A DNA stretch of 64,000 nucleotides from Methylomonas paludis (GCF_018734325.1 NZ_CP073754.1:1674001-1738000); one strand, 5' to 3'. Shown: positions 44,122 to 54,002, counted from the first letter of the stretch. Program-made: numbers and translations. Notes: generated by a model not told the origin, from the sequence alone.

Positions 44122-44445
44122 TTACTGCGGAGACTGGTTGAAATGACGGTGCTGGAATTTGTTTTTACGTTCGGTAATCAGTTTTTCCCATTTGCCAAAC
44201 TGATCGGCATCCAGCACCTGTTTGATACGGTTATGTGATTCTTCATGTATGGCTCGAAATTTTTCAGACTGTTCCTGAAAAATCGTTTCCAATTTGGCCT
44301 TCTGATCGGCAGTTAGCGCCAGTTCTTTACTCAAATGTTCCAATCGGTGACCGTGGGTACCAATATAACCACTTTCCACCGCTTCGCTATGGGCGAGCAA
44401 AGGGGATAAGCACAAAGTGGAGAACAGCAGTATTTTCAGCATCAA
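44122..44445 (-). CDS. Spy/CpxP-like periplasmic protein
   Basis: A 107-residue protein with a signal peptide (MMLKILLFSTLCLSPLLAHS) and a helical LTxxQ-type body: ELALTADQKAKLETIFQEQS and IKQVLDADQFGKWEKLITER. LTADQ and the following LD-x-x-Q-x-x-K-W are the paired Spy/CpxP motifs. Spy is an ATP-independent periplasmic chaperone and CpxP a modulator of the Cpx stress sensor; which role applies here is not determinable. Confidence 0.78.
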   Translation of the reverse strand: MMLKILLFSTLCLSPLLAHSEAVESGYIGTHGHRLEHLSKELALTADQKAKLETIFQEQSEKFRAIHEESHNRIKQVLDADQFGKWEKLITERKNKFQHRHFNQSPQ

Positions 44446-44632
44446 AAAATCCTATCGTAAAAAATCACTACATATAGTATGACATCTGGTTTGAGCAAAA
44501 AGTTCAAAACCAAAGCCTGTAAAATAAGGATGGATCACAAGGTCGCCTAAAACTGCCACCGAAAAAGTCCGCATGGCTGAATTAGATAGTTATACAATTG
44601 CACCAACTACTAATCTTATTCTGACGGATACT

Positions 44633-45003
44633 GCGTAGGATGCGCTGAACGCAGTGAAGCGCATCAATCGCGCACGATGCGCCTGCAGAGCCGGCACATC
44701 CATTGAGTACTGCCGTCAAAGTAATATTGGTCAACCACTAGAAGTCGACCAATCATATTTTGCCGGATAGGGCGTAGGATGTGCTGAACGCAGTGAAGCG
44801 CATCAATCGTGCACGATGCGCCTCCAGAATCGGCACATCCATTGAGTACTGCCGTCAAAGTAATATTGGCTAACCACTAGAAGTCGACCAATCATATTTT
44901 GCCGGATAGGGCGTAGGATGTGCTGAACGCAGTGAAGCGCATCAATCGTGCACGATGCGCCTGCAGAGCCGGCACATCCATTGGGTACTGCCGTCAAAGT
45001 AAT
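44633..45003. repeat. 139-bp tandem repeat, 2.7 copies, with REP family A core
   Basis: Units begin at 44633, 44772 and 44911, each starting GCGTAGGATG(C/T)GCTGAACGC, with exact 139-bp spacing and only a few substitutions between them; the third copy stops after about 93 bases. Each contains a family A REP unit plus roughly 100 bases including TTGAGTACTGCCGTCAAAG (TTGGGTACTG in the third copy). Two minus-strand frames across it are repeat artefacts. It lies 140-510 bases upstream of tamA. The remainder of 44446-45141 holds no gene. Confidence 0.9.
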
Positions 45004-45141
45004 GTCAACCACTGGTGTAATCAAGGGTTAGCAGCTTATAGCCTCAATTCCGCATCGCTGCCTTAGGCTTATGTTACCTGATTTAGTAATAGGTGTATTC
45101 CGGTTTACCTGCCAAAAAACGCATAAGGATAGGGTGATTAT

Positions 45142-46965
45142 TTGTTGCTAAAGCTACTATTGCTGGGAATAGGTTTGCTCCTGCTGGCGACACTGTGCCA
45201 GGCGGCTGACCCGCAAGCGTATAGTGTGGATTTGCAGCACACCGGGAGTGGCGATCTGGATAAACTATTAGCCGATGCCTCAACGCTGATCAGCCTGCAA
45301 AAAACCGCTGAAGTGGGGCCTTTTGCACTGATTGCCAGAGCCAAACAGGATCAGCAGCGTTTTGTCTCGGCATTACAGAGTCTGGGATATTATCAGGGTC
45401 AGGTTGCCATCAAAATTGCCGATCACGATCTGGCTGATGCCGAATTGCTGGAATGGCTGAATCAAACGGCAGCCGACAGTATTGCCCCGGTTAAGGCCAC
45501 ATTTGAGCTGGGGCCGCAATTTACATTGGCCCAGATTAGCATTCAGGGCGAAGCGCCGCCAAATGCCCGCGATGCGCTAAAACTTAGCACTGGAGCCAAA
45601 GCGGTCGCGGCTGAGGTATTGGCCGCCAGAGAAAGTCTGCTGCAAGCGCTACTGGAACAAGGCTATGCCTTGGCCAAAGTGGCAGAGCCTGTTGCTACTC
45701 TGAATGTCGAACAACATAGCGTTGATGTGATTTTTCCGGTGGACACCGGCAGCAAGTTCGATATCGGTGCCATTAAGGTAAATGGTCTAAAGCAAATGCA
45801 TCAGTCCTTTGTACAAAACCGCCTGCTGATTAGCACCGGCAAAGCCTTTAAAGCCAGTGAAATCGAAGCCGCGCGGAAAGATTTACAGGGCTTGGGGGTG
45901 TTTTCTGCTGTGCATACCCAGCTTGACACTCAGGCCGATGCACAGGGCCGAATACCGCTAAGCTTTGATGTAACGGAACGGCCGTTACATTCCGCCAATA
46001 TCGGTGCGGCTTATTCCACCGATTTGGGCGGTAATGTTTCCAGCGCCTGGCAGCATCGCAATCTGTTCGGCAATGCCGAACAACTCAATTTAACGGCAGC
46101 AGTCACGCAAATCAGCGGCAACAGCACCACCGGTATTGGTTATAAAGTGGGGGCGGCTTTCAGCAAACCGGATTTTCTGCATCGCGATGAAGCACTGCAA
46201 CTGGGTGTGGATGCCATTCAGCAGAATTTGATTGCCTATAATGAGACAGCCTTACTGGCCAATATGCGTTTGAATCGTAAATTAGCCGGCCATTGGCAAC
46301 TGGGTTACGGTATTGCCGCCCAACAGGCACAAATTAGTCAACAAGGCGTCAGCCGTGACTATACTTTGTTAAGCCTGCCTTTAACCATGAAGTATGACAG
46401 CAGTAATAATCCGCTCGACCCCAGTGCCGGCAGTATCGTCAATGCTGCCTTAACCCCCACCCAATCTCTGAGTACCGCCAACAACCAGCCATTTGTATTA
46501 CTGCAAACCAGCGCTTCCACCTATTTTAATTTAGCCGAACCAGGCCGCAGCATTCTGGCCTTGCGAGGTTTATTCGGTGAAAGCAGCGTGAGCAGCCAGT
46601 TTGATTTGCCCCCGGATCAGCGTTTTTATGCCGGCGGTAGCGCCACAGTGCGCGGTTATAAATTTCAGTCGGTCGGCCCGCAGTTTAGCGATAACAAACC
46701 CCAGGGCGGTACCTCTATTGCCTCAGGCAGCGTGGAATTACGCCAACGGATTTTGGACGATTATGGACTGGTGGTATTTGCCGATGCCGGTCAGATCAGT
46801 GTCAATGCCTTGCCTTTTAGCCAGCGCTGGCAAATCGGTGCCGGCCTGGGGGCTCGTTATTACACGTCGTTCGGGCCGATTCGCCTGGATGTGGCAATGC
46901 CGGTCAATCCGCAACCGGGCAGCGGTTCATTTGAATTGTATATTGGTTTGGGGCAGGCTTTCTGA
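45142..46965 (+). CDS. tamA: TamA, Omp85-family outer-membrane translocation/assembly subunit
   Basis: The outer-membrane half of the translocation and assembly module, which with TamB supports insertion of some outer-membrane proteins and lipid transport. The 607 residues consist of a signal peptide (LLLLGIGLLLLATLCQA), three POTRA domains (residues about 25-265, with FDIGAIKVNGLKQMHQSFVQ typical of the third), and an Omp85 barrel with RFYAGGSATVRGYKFQSVGP near 510 (the conserved RGY lid-lock motif) and a terminal strand ending GLGQAF. The start is TTG at 45142, six bases after AGGGTG. The stop overlaps the tamB start (TGATG). Confidence 0.92.
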   Translation: MLLKLLLLGIGLLLLATLCQAADPQAYSVDLQHTGSGDLDKLLADASTLISLQKTAEVGPFALIARAKQDQQRFVSALQSLGYYQGQVAIKIADHDLADAELLEWLNQTAADSIAPVKATFELGPQFTLAQISIQGEAPPNARDALKLSTGAKAVAAEVLAARESLLQALLEQGYALAKVAEPVATLNVEQHSVDVIFPVDTGSKFDIGAIKVNGLKQMHQSFVQNRLLISTGKAFKASEIEAARKDLQGLGVFSAVHTQLDTQADAQGRIPLSFDVTERPLHSANIGAAYSTDLGGNVSSAWQHRNLFGNAEQLNLTAAVTQISGNSTTGIGYKVGAAFSKPDFLHRDEALQLGVDAIQQNLIAYNETALLANMRLNRKLAGHWQLGYGIAAQQAQISQQGVSRDYTLLSLPLTMKYDSSNNPLDPSAGSIVNAALTPTQSLSTANNQPFVLLQTSASTYFNLAEPGRSILALRGLFGESSVSSQFDLPPDQRFYAGGSATVRGYKFQSVGPQFSDNKPQGGTSIASGSVELRQRILDDYGLVVFADAGQISVNALPFSQRWQIGAGLGARYYTSFGPIRLDVAMPVNPQPGSGSFELYIGLGQAF

Positions 46966-49900
46966 TGCAGCGTTCAACTCGGTGGCTGATTTGGAGTGTG
47001 GGTGGTATTGCAGCCGGCGGTCTGCTGCTTGTGTTGATATTAATCCTGATTAGCACCACACCCTGGGGTCGATCCACAATTGAGCGCACTGTGGCGCAAC
47101 TAACTGACGGTCAGGTGCTAATCACCGGGCTGGATACCGAGTTTCCAGATCAATTGAGCATACAGCATCTTGAGCTGTATGATGCCCAAGGCAGCTGGTT
47201 GACGCTGGATGAACTGCAACTCGACTGGCAACCCAGCCGCTTATGGGCAAGGGAAGTGGCTGTTTCGGCACTGCAGTGTAAGGCAGTGATTCTGCAACGG
47301 CTGCCGCTCAGTGACAACCAATCCTCATCATCCACCAACTTCAGCTTACCGCTGAATGTCCGTTTAGACCAATTAGCGATTGGCCAACTGCAATTGCCGG
47401 CCACATTGGCCGGCGCAATAACCGACTATCAACTGAATGGCCGGTTTAATTTTGATGCTAGCCGTGAAACTCAGCTGGAACTGGCCTTGCGCAGTTGGGA
47501 CGGGCAGGGTGATTATCGCTTGCAGGCCACACTCAGCCAGACGGATTTACAGGCGCAACTGGCGCTGACTGAAACCAGTGCCGGGCTGTTGACGACACTC
47601 AGCGGCTTGCAAAACCAGCCGGCCATCCACCTGCAAGCTCAATTCAACGGGCCTTTATCCGCCGTACATAGCCATCTGGACTTGAGCCTGACGGCTTTAC
47701 ACGCGGTACTGGATGGTGACATTAATATCCCGGCAACCAGCGCCGATCTTAAACTGACAGCAGCCGGAACACCATTACATATCGGCACAGATCTGGCCTG
47801 GCAAGCATTGGCGCTGGATTTGCAAATACACGGTCAGTGGCCCGGTTTGGCGGTGAACGGAAGTCTGGCTTTGGATAAATTGCAGCTCAATCAGGCCGAA
47901 TTAGCCCACCTGGAACTGGGGGTGCAAGGAACGGCCGGACAGCTGGCATTAGCTGCCAAACTGGCCGGGCTGAGTCTGAACCCGCCGACGACTGCTGATC
48001 TATTACGCGGCGTACCCTTGCGCTTACAGGCCGATGTGGATTTAACTCAAGCAGCCTACCCCAGCCAATTTGCCATTCAGCATCCGCTGTTGACGGCTTC
48101 CGGGCAGGCCGGTTTTCTGCCTGGTGCAGTACAGGCCGAGATGGCGTTGGTTTTACCCGAATTACAAGGCATTGCCGACTTGGCTGGTATCGCCTTGCCG
48201 GGCCAAGCAACTCTGCAACTCAACTATGCTCAACATCAGGCAGAACAGCAAGTGGATATCAGCGGCTTACTAAATATAAAGGCTGGTAGCCGTTGGGCTA
48301 ATTTATTAGGCCAATCCGCCCGGTTTGGCCTGAGCTTGCAGGATCAGGACCAACATTTGACAGTTTCCGATTTACATGTAGATGCCGGGAATGTGCAGTT
48401 AACGGCAGATGGGAAAATGACAGCCGCTCAGACCGATGCCCATTGGCAGTTGACGCTGAATGATTTATCGGCCTTATTGCCCACCCTGACCGGGCACCTG
48501 AGCAGTCAGGGCCGGCTGAACGGCAGCCTGGATGATCTAAATTTGCTGGCGGATTTACAAGGTGAGCTGGCCGCAGACCGTTTTCCCGCCACCCCACTCT
48601 CGGCCAAGTTGGATTTGGCACACTTACCGGATGCCGCCAGCGGTAAACTAAATATCAGCGGCAGCCTGGGCCATGCGCCGCTGGCCGTGCAATTGGCCGT
48701 CAGCAGTCCAGCCCGAAAATTGATCAACATCGGCATCGAAAAACTCGACTGGCAAAGCCTGCATGCCCAGGGCCAACTCCAGTATCAGCCTGATCTAGCC
48801 CTGCCGCTGGGTAAAGTTGAGTTGCGTGTCACTCGCTTAGCCGATTTCTCACCCTGGCTTAATCAGCCCTTGAGCGGCAGCCTGAATGCCAATCTGGAAA
48901 GTGCGGTGGCTGGTAATTATGCTCAAGCCAAACTAAAACTGGAAACCAGCAATATCGGTTTGGCCGCCGGCACGGCGCTGGCTGGGGCAAAACTGGCGCT
49001 TAATATCAGCGACCCCGGCGGTGTAGCCCGCTACTCAGGGGTATTGGATTACCAGAACTTTAGCAGTGGTGCCCTCAGCAGTTCCGGCCAACTTAAACTG
49101 GATGGGCCGGTGGCGGCTTTAAATCTGCATCTGGCTGCCGAGTTGGCCGGTTTGTCGGCTAATAAGCTTCAGCTTGGCAGCGTAGCGCAATTGAATGGTG
49201 TTAACCAGACTTTGCTGGTTGATAGTCTGCAAGTCCATAGCCAGCATCAAACCCTGGCATTGCTGGCCCCGGTGAAAATACAATTTAATGACGGCTTGAG
49301 TCTGGATAAACTACGCTTAGGCTGGCAGCAAGCCGAGCTGGATGTTGCCGGACGCATCAGCCCGGAATTGGCGCTCCATGCCGAGCTACACAAATTCCCG
49401 GTGGCCCAGTTAAGCCTGTTTATGCCTGATCTGGGGCTGAGCGGTATGGTGCAGGCTGATGCCAATCTGCACGGCCGGTCGAGCCGTCCGGAAGGTGAGG
49501 TACATATCAATGCCGATCAGTTGCATACCAGTCAGTCTGCTGGTTCGGCGCTACCGCCGGCCACATTGCACAGCACGGCGCAATTACATGGCGACAGCGC
49601 CGATCTGGCCATCGAGCTGAAGGCCGGTGACAAAGTCAATGTCGCACTCAACGGCCAGGCACCGCTGAACCGGACCGGTATCATTGCATTACAGGCCCAA
49701 GCCGGTGTAGATTTAAAACAATTGGACGGCTGGCTGGGGGCGGATGGTCGCCAGGCGCGGGGCCGTTTGCATCTGGACACTCGACTGTCCGGTAATTGGA
49801 GTGAACCGCAATTAAACGGCAGCGTTATCCTGGAACAAGGTGCATGGCAGGATTTTGCCTCAGGTGTGGCGATCAGCGATATCAACGCCAGTTTGACGGT

Positions 49901-50969
49901 TGCTGACGGCAGCTCTGGTGTCGTCAAACTAAGCGCCAAAGCCGGGCCGGGTACCCTCAGCGCCGCCGGCAACATCGGTCTGACCGGCAATATGCCGGTG
50001 GATATCACACTGACCGCCCGGCAGGCCCGCTTGTTGAGCAGTGATTTATTAACCGCCAGTGTCGAAGCAGATCTGCAGTTGGGTGGTTTTGTGCGCACAG
50101 ATATGACGGTCGATGGCCGCATTCATATCAACCGGGCCGATATCCGCATTCCGGAGCGACTCCCGGCAGGGATAGCAGTACTCAAGTTTGGCTCTGCTCA
50201 TGCGGCTGTAGACCAGCCGGCAGCAGCACAGAGTCAGGTTATGCTGAATTTAACACTGGATGCACCAAGTCAGATTTTCGTGCGTGGCCGAGGTGTGGAT
50301 GCGGAACTGGGGGGAACACTGCATATTGTCGGCAGCGCAGATGCCCCCAAACCGCAAGGCGAGTTTAAATTGCGTTCCGGAAAATTTACCCTGGCTGGTC
50401 AAAACCTGCTGATTAATCAGGGCGCTATCAGTTTTGATAATAATAGTCTCAGCAATCCCAGCCTGAACCTGGTCGCCAATACCACCCGCAATAATGTTGC
50501 GGCGGTATTGAGTGTCACCGGCAATGTCAAAAACCCCAGTATTGAACTGAGCAGTACCCCAAAATTACCGCAAGATGAAGTGTTGGCCAATCTGTTATTC
50601 GGCAAGGGTTCAGCCAGTTTAAGCCCGCTGGAAATGGTGCAAATTGCCTCGACCTTGGCTACGCTGACTGGAGTGACTTCCGGGGTTGGTGATCCGCTGG
50701 ATAGTGTGCGCAAACGCCTGGGTCTGGACCGGCTGTCGGCAGGCGGTACCAGCACACCCAGCCTGGAAGCCGGACGCTATATTGCCCCCGGTGTCTATCT
50801 GGGGGCCAAGCAAGGCATAGCCGGTGGCACACCGCAGCCTATTATTCAGATCGACCTCAATAAAAATCTGAAATTGGAAGGGGGGGTAGGCAGTGGCGCA
50901 GCCGCCAGTTCCGGCACCGGAAGTGCTGTTACCAATAGTGTCGGGGTGATTTATCAAATTGAATATTAA
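46965..50969 (+). CDS. tamB: TamB, AsmA-like inner-membrane/periplasmic subunit
   Basis: A 1334-residue AsmA-like protein with one N-terminal membrane helix (SVGGIAAGGLLLVLILILIS), a long beta-helical periplasmic body rich in L-x-L-x-G repeats, and the C-terminal DUF490 domain (about residues 990-1334) with PSQIFVRGRGVDAELGGTLH, GQNLLINQGAISFDN, QDEVLANLLFGKGSASLSPL and a terminal DLNKNLKLEGGVG region. These proteins form a hydrophobic groove that bridges the membranes. The ATG overlaps the tamA stop by one base, indicating coupling. A length of 1300 is usual for gammaproteobacteria. Confidence 0.93.
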   Translation: MQRSTRWLIWSVGGIAAGGLLLVLILILISTTPWGRSTIERTVAQLTDGQVLITGLDTEFPDQLSIQHLELYDAQGSWLTLDELQLDWQPSRLWAREVAVSALQCKAVILQRLPLSDNQSSSSTNFSLPLNVRLDQLAIGQLQLPATLAGAITDYQLNGRFNFDASRETQLELALRSWDGQGDYRLQATLSQTDLQAQLALTETSAGLLTTLSGLQNQPAIHLQAQFNGPLSAVHSHLDLSLTALHAVLDGDINIPATSADLKLTAAGTPLHIGTDLAWQALALDLQIHGQWPGLAVNGSLALDKLQLNQAELAHLELGVQGTAGQLALAAKLAGLSLNPPTTADLLRGVPLRLQADVDLTQAAYPSQFAIQHPLLTASGQAGFLPGAVQAEMALVLPELQGIADLAGIALPGQATLQLNYAQHQAEQQVDISGLLNIKAGSRWANLLGQSARFGLSLQDQDQHLTVSDLHVDAGNVQLTADGKMTAAQTDAHWQLTLNDLSALLPTLTGHLSSQGRLNGSLDDLNLLADLQGELAADRFPATPLSAKLDLAHLPDAASGKLNISGSLGHAPLAVQLAVSSPARKLINIGIEKLDWQSLHAQGQLQYQPDLALPLGKVELRVTRLADFSPWLNQPLSGSLNANLESAVAGNYAQAKLKLETSNIGLAAGTALAGAKLALNISDPGGVARYSGVLDYQNFSSGALSSSGQLKLDGPVAALNLHLAAELAGLSANKLQLGSVAQLNGVNQTLLVDSLQVHSQHQTLALLAPVKIQFNDGLSLDKLRLGWQQAELDVAGRISPELALHAELHKFPVAQLSLFMPDLGLSGMVQADANLHGRSSRPEGEVHINADQLHTSQSAGSALPPATLHSTAQLHGDSADLAIELKAGDKVNVALNGQAPLNRTGIIALQAQAGVDLKQLDGWLGADGRQARGRLHLDTRLSGNWSEPQLNGSVILEQGAWQDFASGVAISDINASLTVADGSSGVVKLSAKAGPGTLSAAGNIGLTGNMPVDITLTARQARLLSSDLLTASVEADLQLGGFVRTDMTVDGRIHINRADIRIPERLPAGIAVLKFGSAHAAVDQPAAAQSQVMLNLTLDAPSQIFVRGRGVDAELGGTLHIVGSADAPKPQGEFKLRSGKFTLAGQNLLINQGAISFDNNSLSNPSLNLVANTTRNNVAAVLSVTGNVKNPSIELSSTPKLPQDEVLANLLFGKGSASLSPLEMVQIASTLATLTGVTSGVGDPLDSVRKRLGLDRLSAGGTSTPSLEAGRYIAPGVYLGAKQGIAGGTPQPIIQIDLNKNLKLEGGVGSGAAASSGTGSAVTNSVGVIYQIEY

Positions 50970-50973
50970 GGAT

Positions 50974-51001
50974 ATCAGCTCAGGTTTTACCCTGAGCTGA
51001 T
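50974..51001. terminator. Bidirectional terminator between tamB and sfnB
   Basis: ATCAGCTCAGG and CCTGAGCTGAT form an 11-bp perfect stem around TTTTAC, between convergent genes. Confidence 0.85.
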
Positions 51002-51011
51002 GCTGGTTGAT

Positions 51012-52247
51012 TTAAAACCAGGGATGACGCGGTGGATTGATATTGTTTAAGGCATAATTACCGATAGCATAATATTTCCAACGCACCGGGTCATGCAGGG
51101 TGTGGGTACGGGCATTGCGCCAATGCCGATCCAGATTGTATTCACCCAGGGTGGAACGAGTACCGGCTAATTCAAACAATTTGCTGCCGGCCAATAGCGC
51201 GGTTTCGGTGCTGAATATTTTGGCTTCGGCTACAGCAATCGAGGCGGCAGCAACAGTATCTTCATTCTGGTTTTGCTGAGCCACATCTATGGCGGTGCCG
51301 GCCCGGCTTAACAGCGCTTCAGTGGCATGTACCTGAATTTGCAGATTACCGATATCTTTCAGCGTCAACGGGTCTTCATAACCGTGCTGTAAATCGGTAT
51401 CTATCCAGGGCCGGGTGTAATTGCGCACAAAATGCAGCGTATCTTTAAGCGCTGCACGAGCAATACCGGTATCAACTGCCGCCTGTATGATCTGAGCGAC
51501 CGGCCCCATCGTAGTGGGGTTATCAAAAGCCAAATGATGGGGCAAGACAAAATCGGCTGGTACAAACACATTTTCCAGAATGGTGGTACCGCTGGCGGTG
51601 GTACGTTGGCCAAAACTGGACCAGTCGTCGATGACGTTCAGGCCGGCTGAGCCTTTTTTGACAAAAGCCACCACAGTGTTGTCATTTTCATCCTTAGCCA
51701 CTACCGGCACCCAGTCGGCCAACAGCGCACCAGAGGAATAGAATTTTTTGCCTGACAGTAAATAACCGTCTTTAGTCGGGGTGAGCCTGGTTTTGACATC
51801 AGTGACCTGCCGGGTACCGATCTCAGAAAAGGCGTTGCCAAAGCGGATGCCTTTCAAGGCTAAATCAAAAAAATATCTTTTTTGAAATTCGCTGCCGTCC
51901 AGGCGAATAGCTTCTATCATATACAAATGATTTTGCGGGATCTGACCGATGCTGGGGTCAGCTTCGGAAATGATGCTGACCACTTCAGCTAACGTGGTGT
52001 TGGAAACAAAGGCACCACCATATTCTTTAGGTATGGTAATTCCCCACAAACCACTTTGCGAGTACAAATCAATTTCCTGGTAGGGCAGGCGGCGTTCCTG
52101 ATCGCGCAGGGCGGCTTCTTTGCCTATCTCTGCCGCAATGGTTTTGGCAATTTTAATGGCTTCCGCATCGGTTTTAATAATGTGTGCCGGTGCTCTTGGC
52201 GTAATCTCCACCTGACTGGCGGCAGCGGCGCTGGCTGATAATGACAT
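51012..52247 (-). CDS. sfnB: SfnB-family flavin-dependent sulfur-acquisition oxidoreductase
   Basis: A 411-residue acyl-CoA-dehydrogenase-fold flavoprotein of the SfnB/DszC branch, expected to use reduced FMN/FAD and O2 on an organosulfur compound rather than an acyl-CoA. Features: PYQEIDLYSQSGLWGITIPK then EYGG, the ACAD middle domain (SGKKFYSSGALLADWVPVVA) and the C-terminal helical domain with ELAGTRSTLGEYNLDRHWRN followed by ARTHTLHDPVRWK, the family's typical end. The ACAD catalytic glutamate is not evident, as expected. AGGAG precedes the ATG, and a sigma-54 promoter lies about 50 bases upstream. Two paralogues occur within 10 kb. Confidence 0.88.
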   Translation of the reverse strand: MSLSASAAAASQVEITPRAPAHIIKTDAEAIKIAKTIAAEIGKEAALRDQERRLPYQEIDLYSQSGLWGITIPKEYGGAFVSNTTLAEVVSIISEADPSIGQIPQNHLYMIEAIRLDGSEFQKRYFFDLALKGIRFGNAFSEIGTRQVTDVKTRLTPTKDGYLLSGKKFYSSGALLADWVPVVAKDENDNTVVAFVKKGSAGLNVIDDWSSFGQRTTASGTTILENVFVPADFVLPHHLAFDNPTTMGPVAQIIQAAVDTGIARAALKDTLHFVRNYTRPWIDTDLQHGYEDPLTLKDIGNLQIQVHATEALLSRAGTAIDVAQQNQNEDTVAAASIAVAEAKIFSTETALLAGSKLFELAGTRSTLGEYNLDRHWRNARTHTLHDPVRWKYYAIGNYALNNINPPRHPWF

Positions 52248-52295
52248 GATAGTCTCCTAAAAATGTATGGGATAAAGATAGCTTTTATACTGTTA

Positions 52296-52311
52296 CGCAT
52301 TGAACATGCCA
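52296..52311 (-). promoter_or_regulatory. Sigma-54 promoter of sfnB
   Basis: On the minus strand TGGCATG-TTCA-ATGC, with GG and GC at exactly 10-base spacing; one mismatch to TTGC at -12. It predicts a start site about 38 bases before the sfnB ATG. Confidence 0.75.
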
Positions 52312-52394
52312 TTTCGTAACAGCATGATTTTTATTGACTTGTCTAAATTTTGCTGCCTGACAATTGCTGAAGCAGCGCTATTTTGCTGATCGCT

Positions 52395-52444
52395 TGCTTA
52401 CTGCGCAGCAGACCAAACCACGGTAGTTGGGTGCTGACGCAGCA
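52395..52444 (-). promoter_or_regulatory. Candidate activator sites upstream of sfnB
   Basis: TGCTTACTGCGCAGCA (52395-52410) matches the cluster's TGCTGC-N4-GCAGCA element with two changes in one arm. GTGCTGACGCAGCA (ending 52444) is a weaker, one-arm match. The sites lie 85-145 bases upstream of the sigma-54 promoter, a usual enhancer distance. Confidence 0.5.
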
Positions 52445-52458
52445 AGCTTAGCCAAGCA

Positions 52459-53943
52459 CTAGAAATACACCTGACCTTGCAGCCGCACCCGGTTGTCGAT
52501 CAGAGATTGTCCCGCCCAGTCATCTCCGGAGATATGGCTGTAATCGGTCTGCAATTTAAAGTGATGGTCATAGAAATAATAGTTAAGACCAACTGAGCCT
52601 ATCGTCTGATTTTTATAGGGGCTGCCGTTTTGATGTTCAAACAACACCTGATTGGCGGTACCAGCCAGTTCCAGCCGTTTCGGTACCAGATAATAACCGG
52701 CTTGCCAGTACCAGCCATAGTTGTTGCTGGTGGCCTTGGCTGAATTGATGCTGTGCGGGTCGTGATCCTGACGGGCAAAAAATGCCGCTTCGGTATTGAA
52801 TAATTTATAGCGATAACCAATGTCGGCAGTACCGGTATAAGTATCCATACCCATCACAGTATTTTGCAGGCCGGAATTGGCGTCAACCGGGTTGTAACCA
52901 ATCGCACCGCCCAAGGATAATTGCGGCGTTTCTACGCTATCGGTGATGGTTTCCTGTACATAGGTGTAAGGATCGAGAATGTCATAAACTACCCGGCCTA
53001 TCCCGGCCAGCTTGGTACCGACATTTTGCTGACTTACCGAGTCCAGCGCTCTGACACTATTACCCACAGTCAGACTGGTATTCCATTTGCCGGATTTCCA
53101 GTTGAATTCCAGACCTGGTGTACGTTGCAAGCTGAACGCGTATTCGGGTTGTTGCAAGTCCATGAACAGATATTTACCGATATCGGTATAAAACTGTCTG
53201 GAGAATTGCGGCAAAATACGACCGGCTTTGATACCCAGATTACCCAGCTGATATTTACCCCACCAGTCTATGGTATCAACGCGGTTGGTATTGTTAAGCG
53301 TGCTGCTTTGATAGAAAAAGAAATAAGACAGGTTGGGATCAAAGGCAGTACCAGAGAAAAATAACCTGCCTAAGGCCAGATCAAAACCCTGGTTATCGCT
53401 GCCGGCATTTTTACTGGGCAGGTTTAAGGTATAACGCGATTGCACCAGACCGTTAATCGCCAGCGAGTAGCGGTTGTCATTGGTTCTTAACACAAAGCCG
53501 TTATCGTAAAAGCCGCCTAGTCTATGTCCGCTAGGTACTTTGGCGGTATCCGGATTTTCGATTTCCGGCTCTTCCTGCACGTTACGCTTTTTAGCGGTGG
53601 GTGTATCGATGGCTACGCCGTTACTGGCGGTCTTACCATTGCCGCTATTACCCGTCAGGCTGTTATCAGGCTGGTTGGTATTAGCAGCACGTAAAGCTTC
53701 CTTCGCTTCAATTTCCAACAGGCGCTCATTAGTAACTTTAATTTGCTGTTGGTATTCTTCCATTTGCTTGCGCAGTTTGCGGATTTCGCTATTGTCATCT
53801 TTGGCCAGCACTACACCCGGCGATAACAAATAACCCAGCATCAGCGAATAGCCAAGGCCTTTGCTGATGGTGGCGTAATAATCCCGGATAAAACTTTTGC
53901 GGGTGGCTGGTCGTAAATGTCGAGGTAATTTTAACGTGTTCAT
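52459..53943 (-). CDS. OprO/OprP-like outer-membrane porin
   Basis: A 494-residue porin. It has an unusually long N-terminal region (about 28 residues, including RHLRPATRKSFIRDYYATIS) before the hydrophobic signal core LGYSLMLGYLLSPGVVLA, then a coiled coil (IRKLRKQMEEYQQQIKVTNE), a low-complexity linker, and a phosphate-selective-porin-type barrel from about residue 145 (YDNGFVLRTNDNRYSLAING) to the final strand ending RLQGQVYF. OprP-type porins admit anions; here uptake of sulfonates or sulfate esters is suggested by context. A sigma-54 promoter lies about 45 bases upstream of the ATG. Confidence 0.8.
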   Translation of the reverse strand: MNTLKLPRHLRPATRKSFIRDYYATISKGLGYSLMLGYLLSPGVVLAKDDNSEIRKLRKQMEEYQQQIKVTNERLLEIEAKEALRAANTNQPDNSLTGNSGNGKTASNGVAIDTPTAKKRNVQEEPEIENPDTAKVPSGHRLGGFYDNGFVLRTNDNRYSLAINGLVQSRYTLNLPSKNAGSDNQGFDLALGRLFFSGTAFDPNLSYFFFYQSSTLNNTNRVDTIDWWGKYQLGNLGIKAGRILPQFSRQFYTDIGKYLFMDLQQPEYAFSLQRTPGLEFNWKSGKWNTSLTVGNSVRALDSVSQQNVGTKLAGIGRVVYDILDPYTYVQETITDSVETPQLSLGGAIGYNPVDANSGLQNTVMGMDTYTGTADIGYRYKLFNTEAAFFARQDHDPHSINSAKATSNNYGWYWQAGYYLVPKRLELAGTANQVLFEHQNGSPYKNQTIGSVGLNYYFYDHHFKLQTDYSHISGDDWAGQSLIDNRVRLQGQVYF

Positions 53944-53986
53944 TAATGCTTCCTTTTTTGATTTAGAGATAACCTGTCTCTATAAG

Positions 53987-54002
53987 GGCATTAAGTGTGC
54001 CA
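53987..54002 (-). promoter_or_regulatory. Sigma-54 promoter of the porin gene
   Basis: Minus strand TGGCACA-CTTA-ATGC, with GG-N10-GC spacing. The predicted start site is about 33 bases before the porin ATG. No full TGCTGC-N4-GCAGCA element is seen just upstream. Confidence 0.75.

Noticed and set aside
44633-45003. CRISPR array
   Set aside because: The period is 139 bp and the whole unit is conserved, with no short repeats separated by variable spacers and no cas genes nearby.
44664-45024. Two similar minus-strand ORFs of 64-73 codons
   Set aside because: They arise from the tandem repeat itself and share sequence only because the repeat does.
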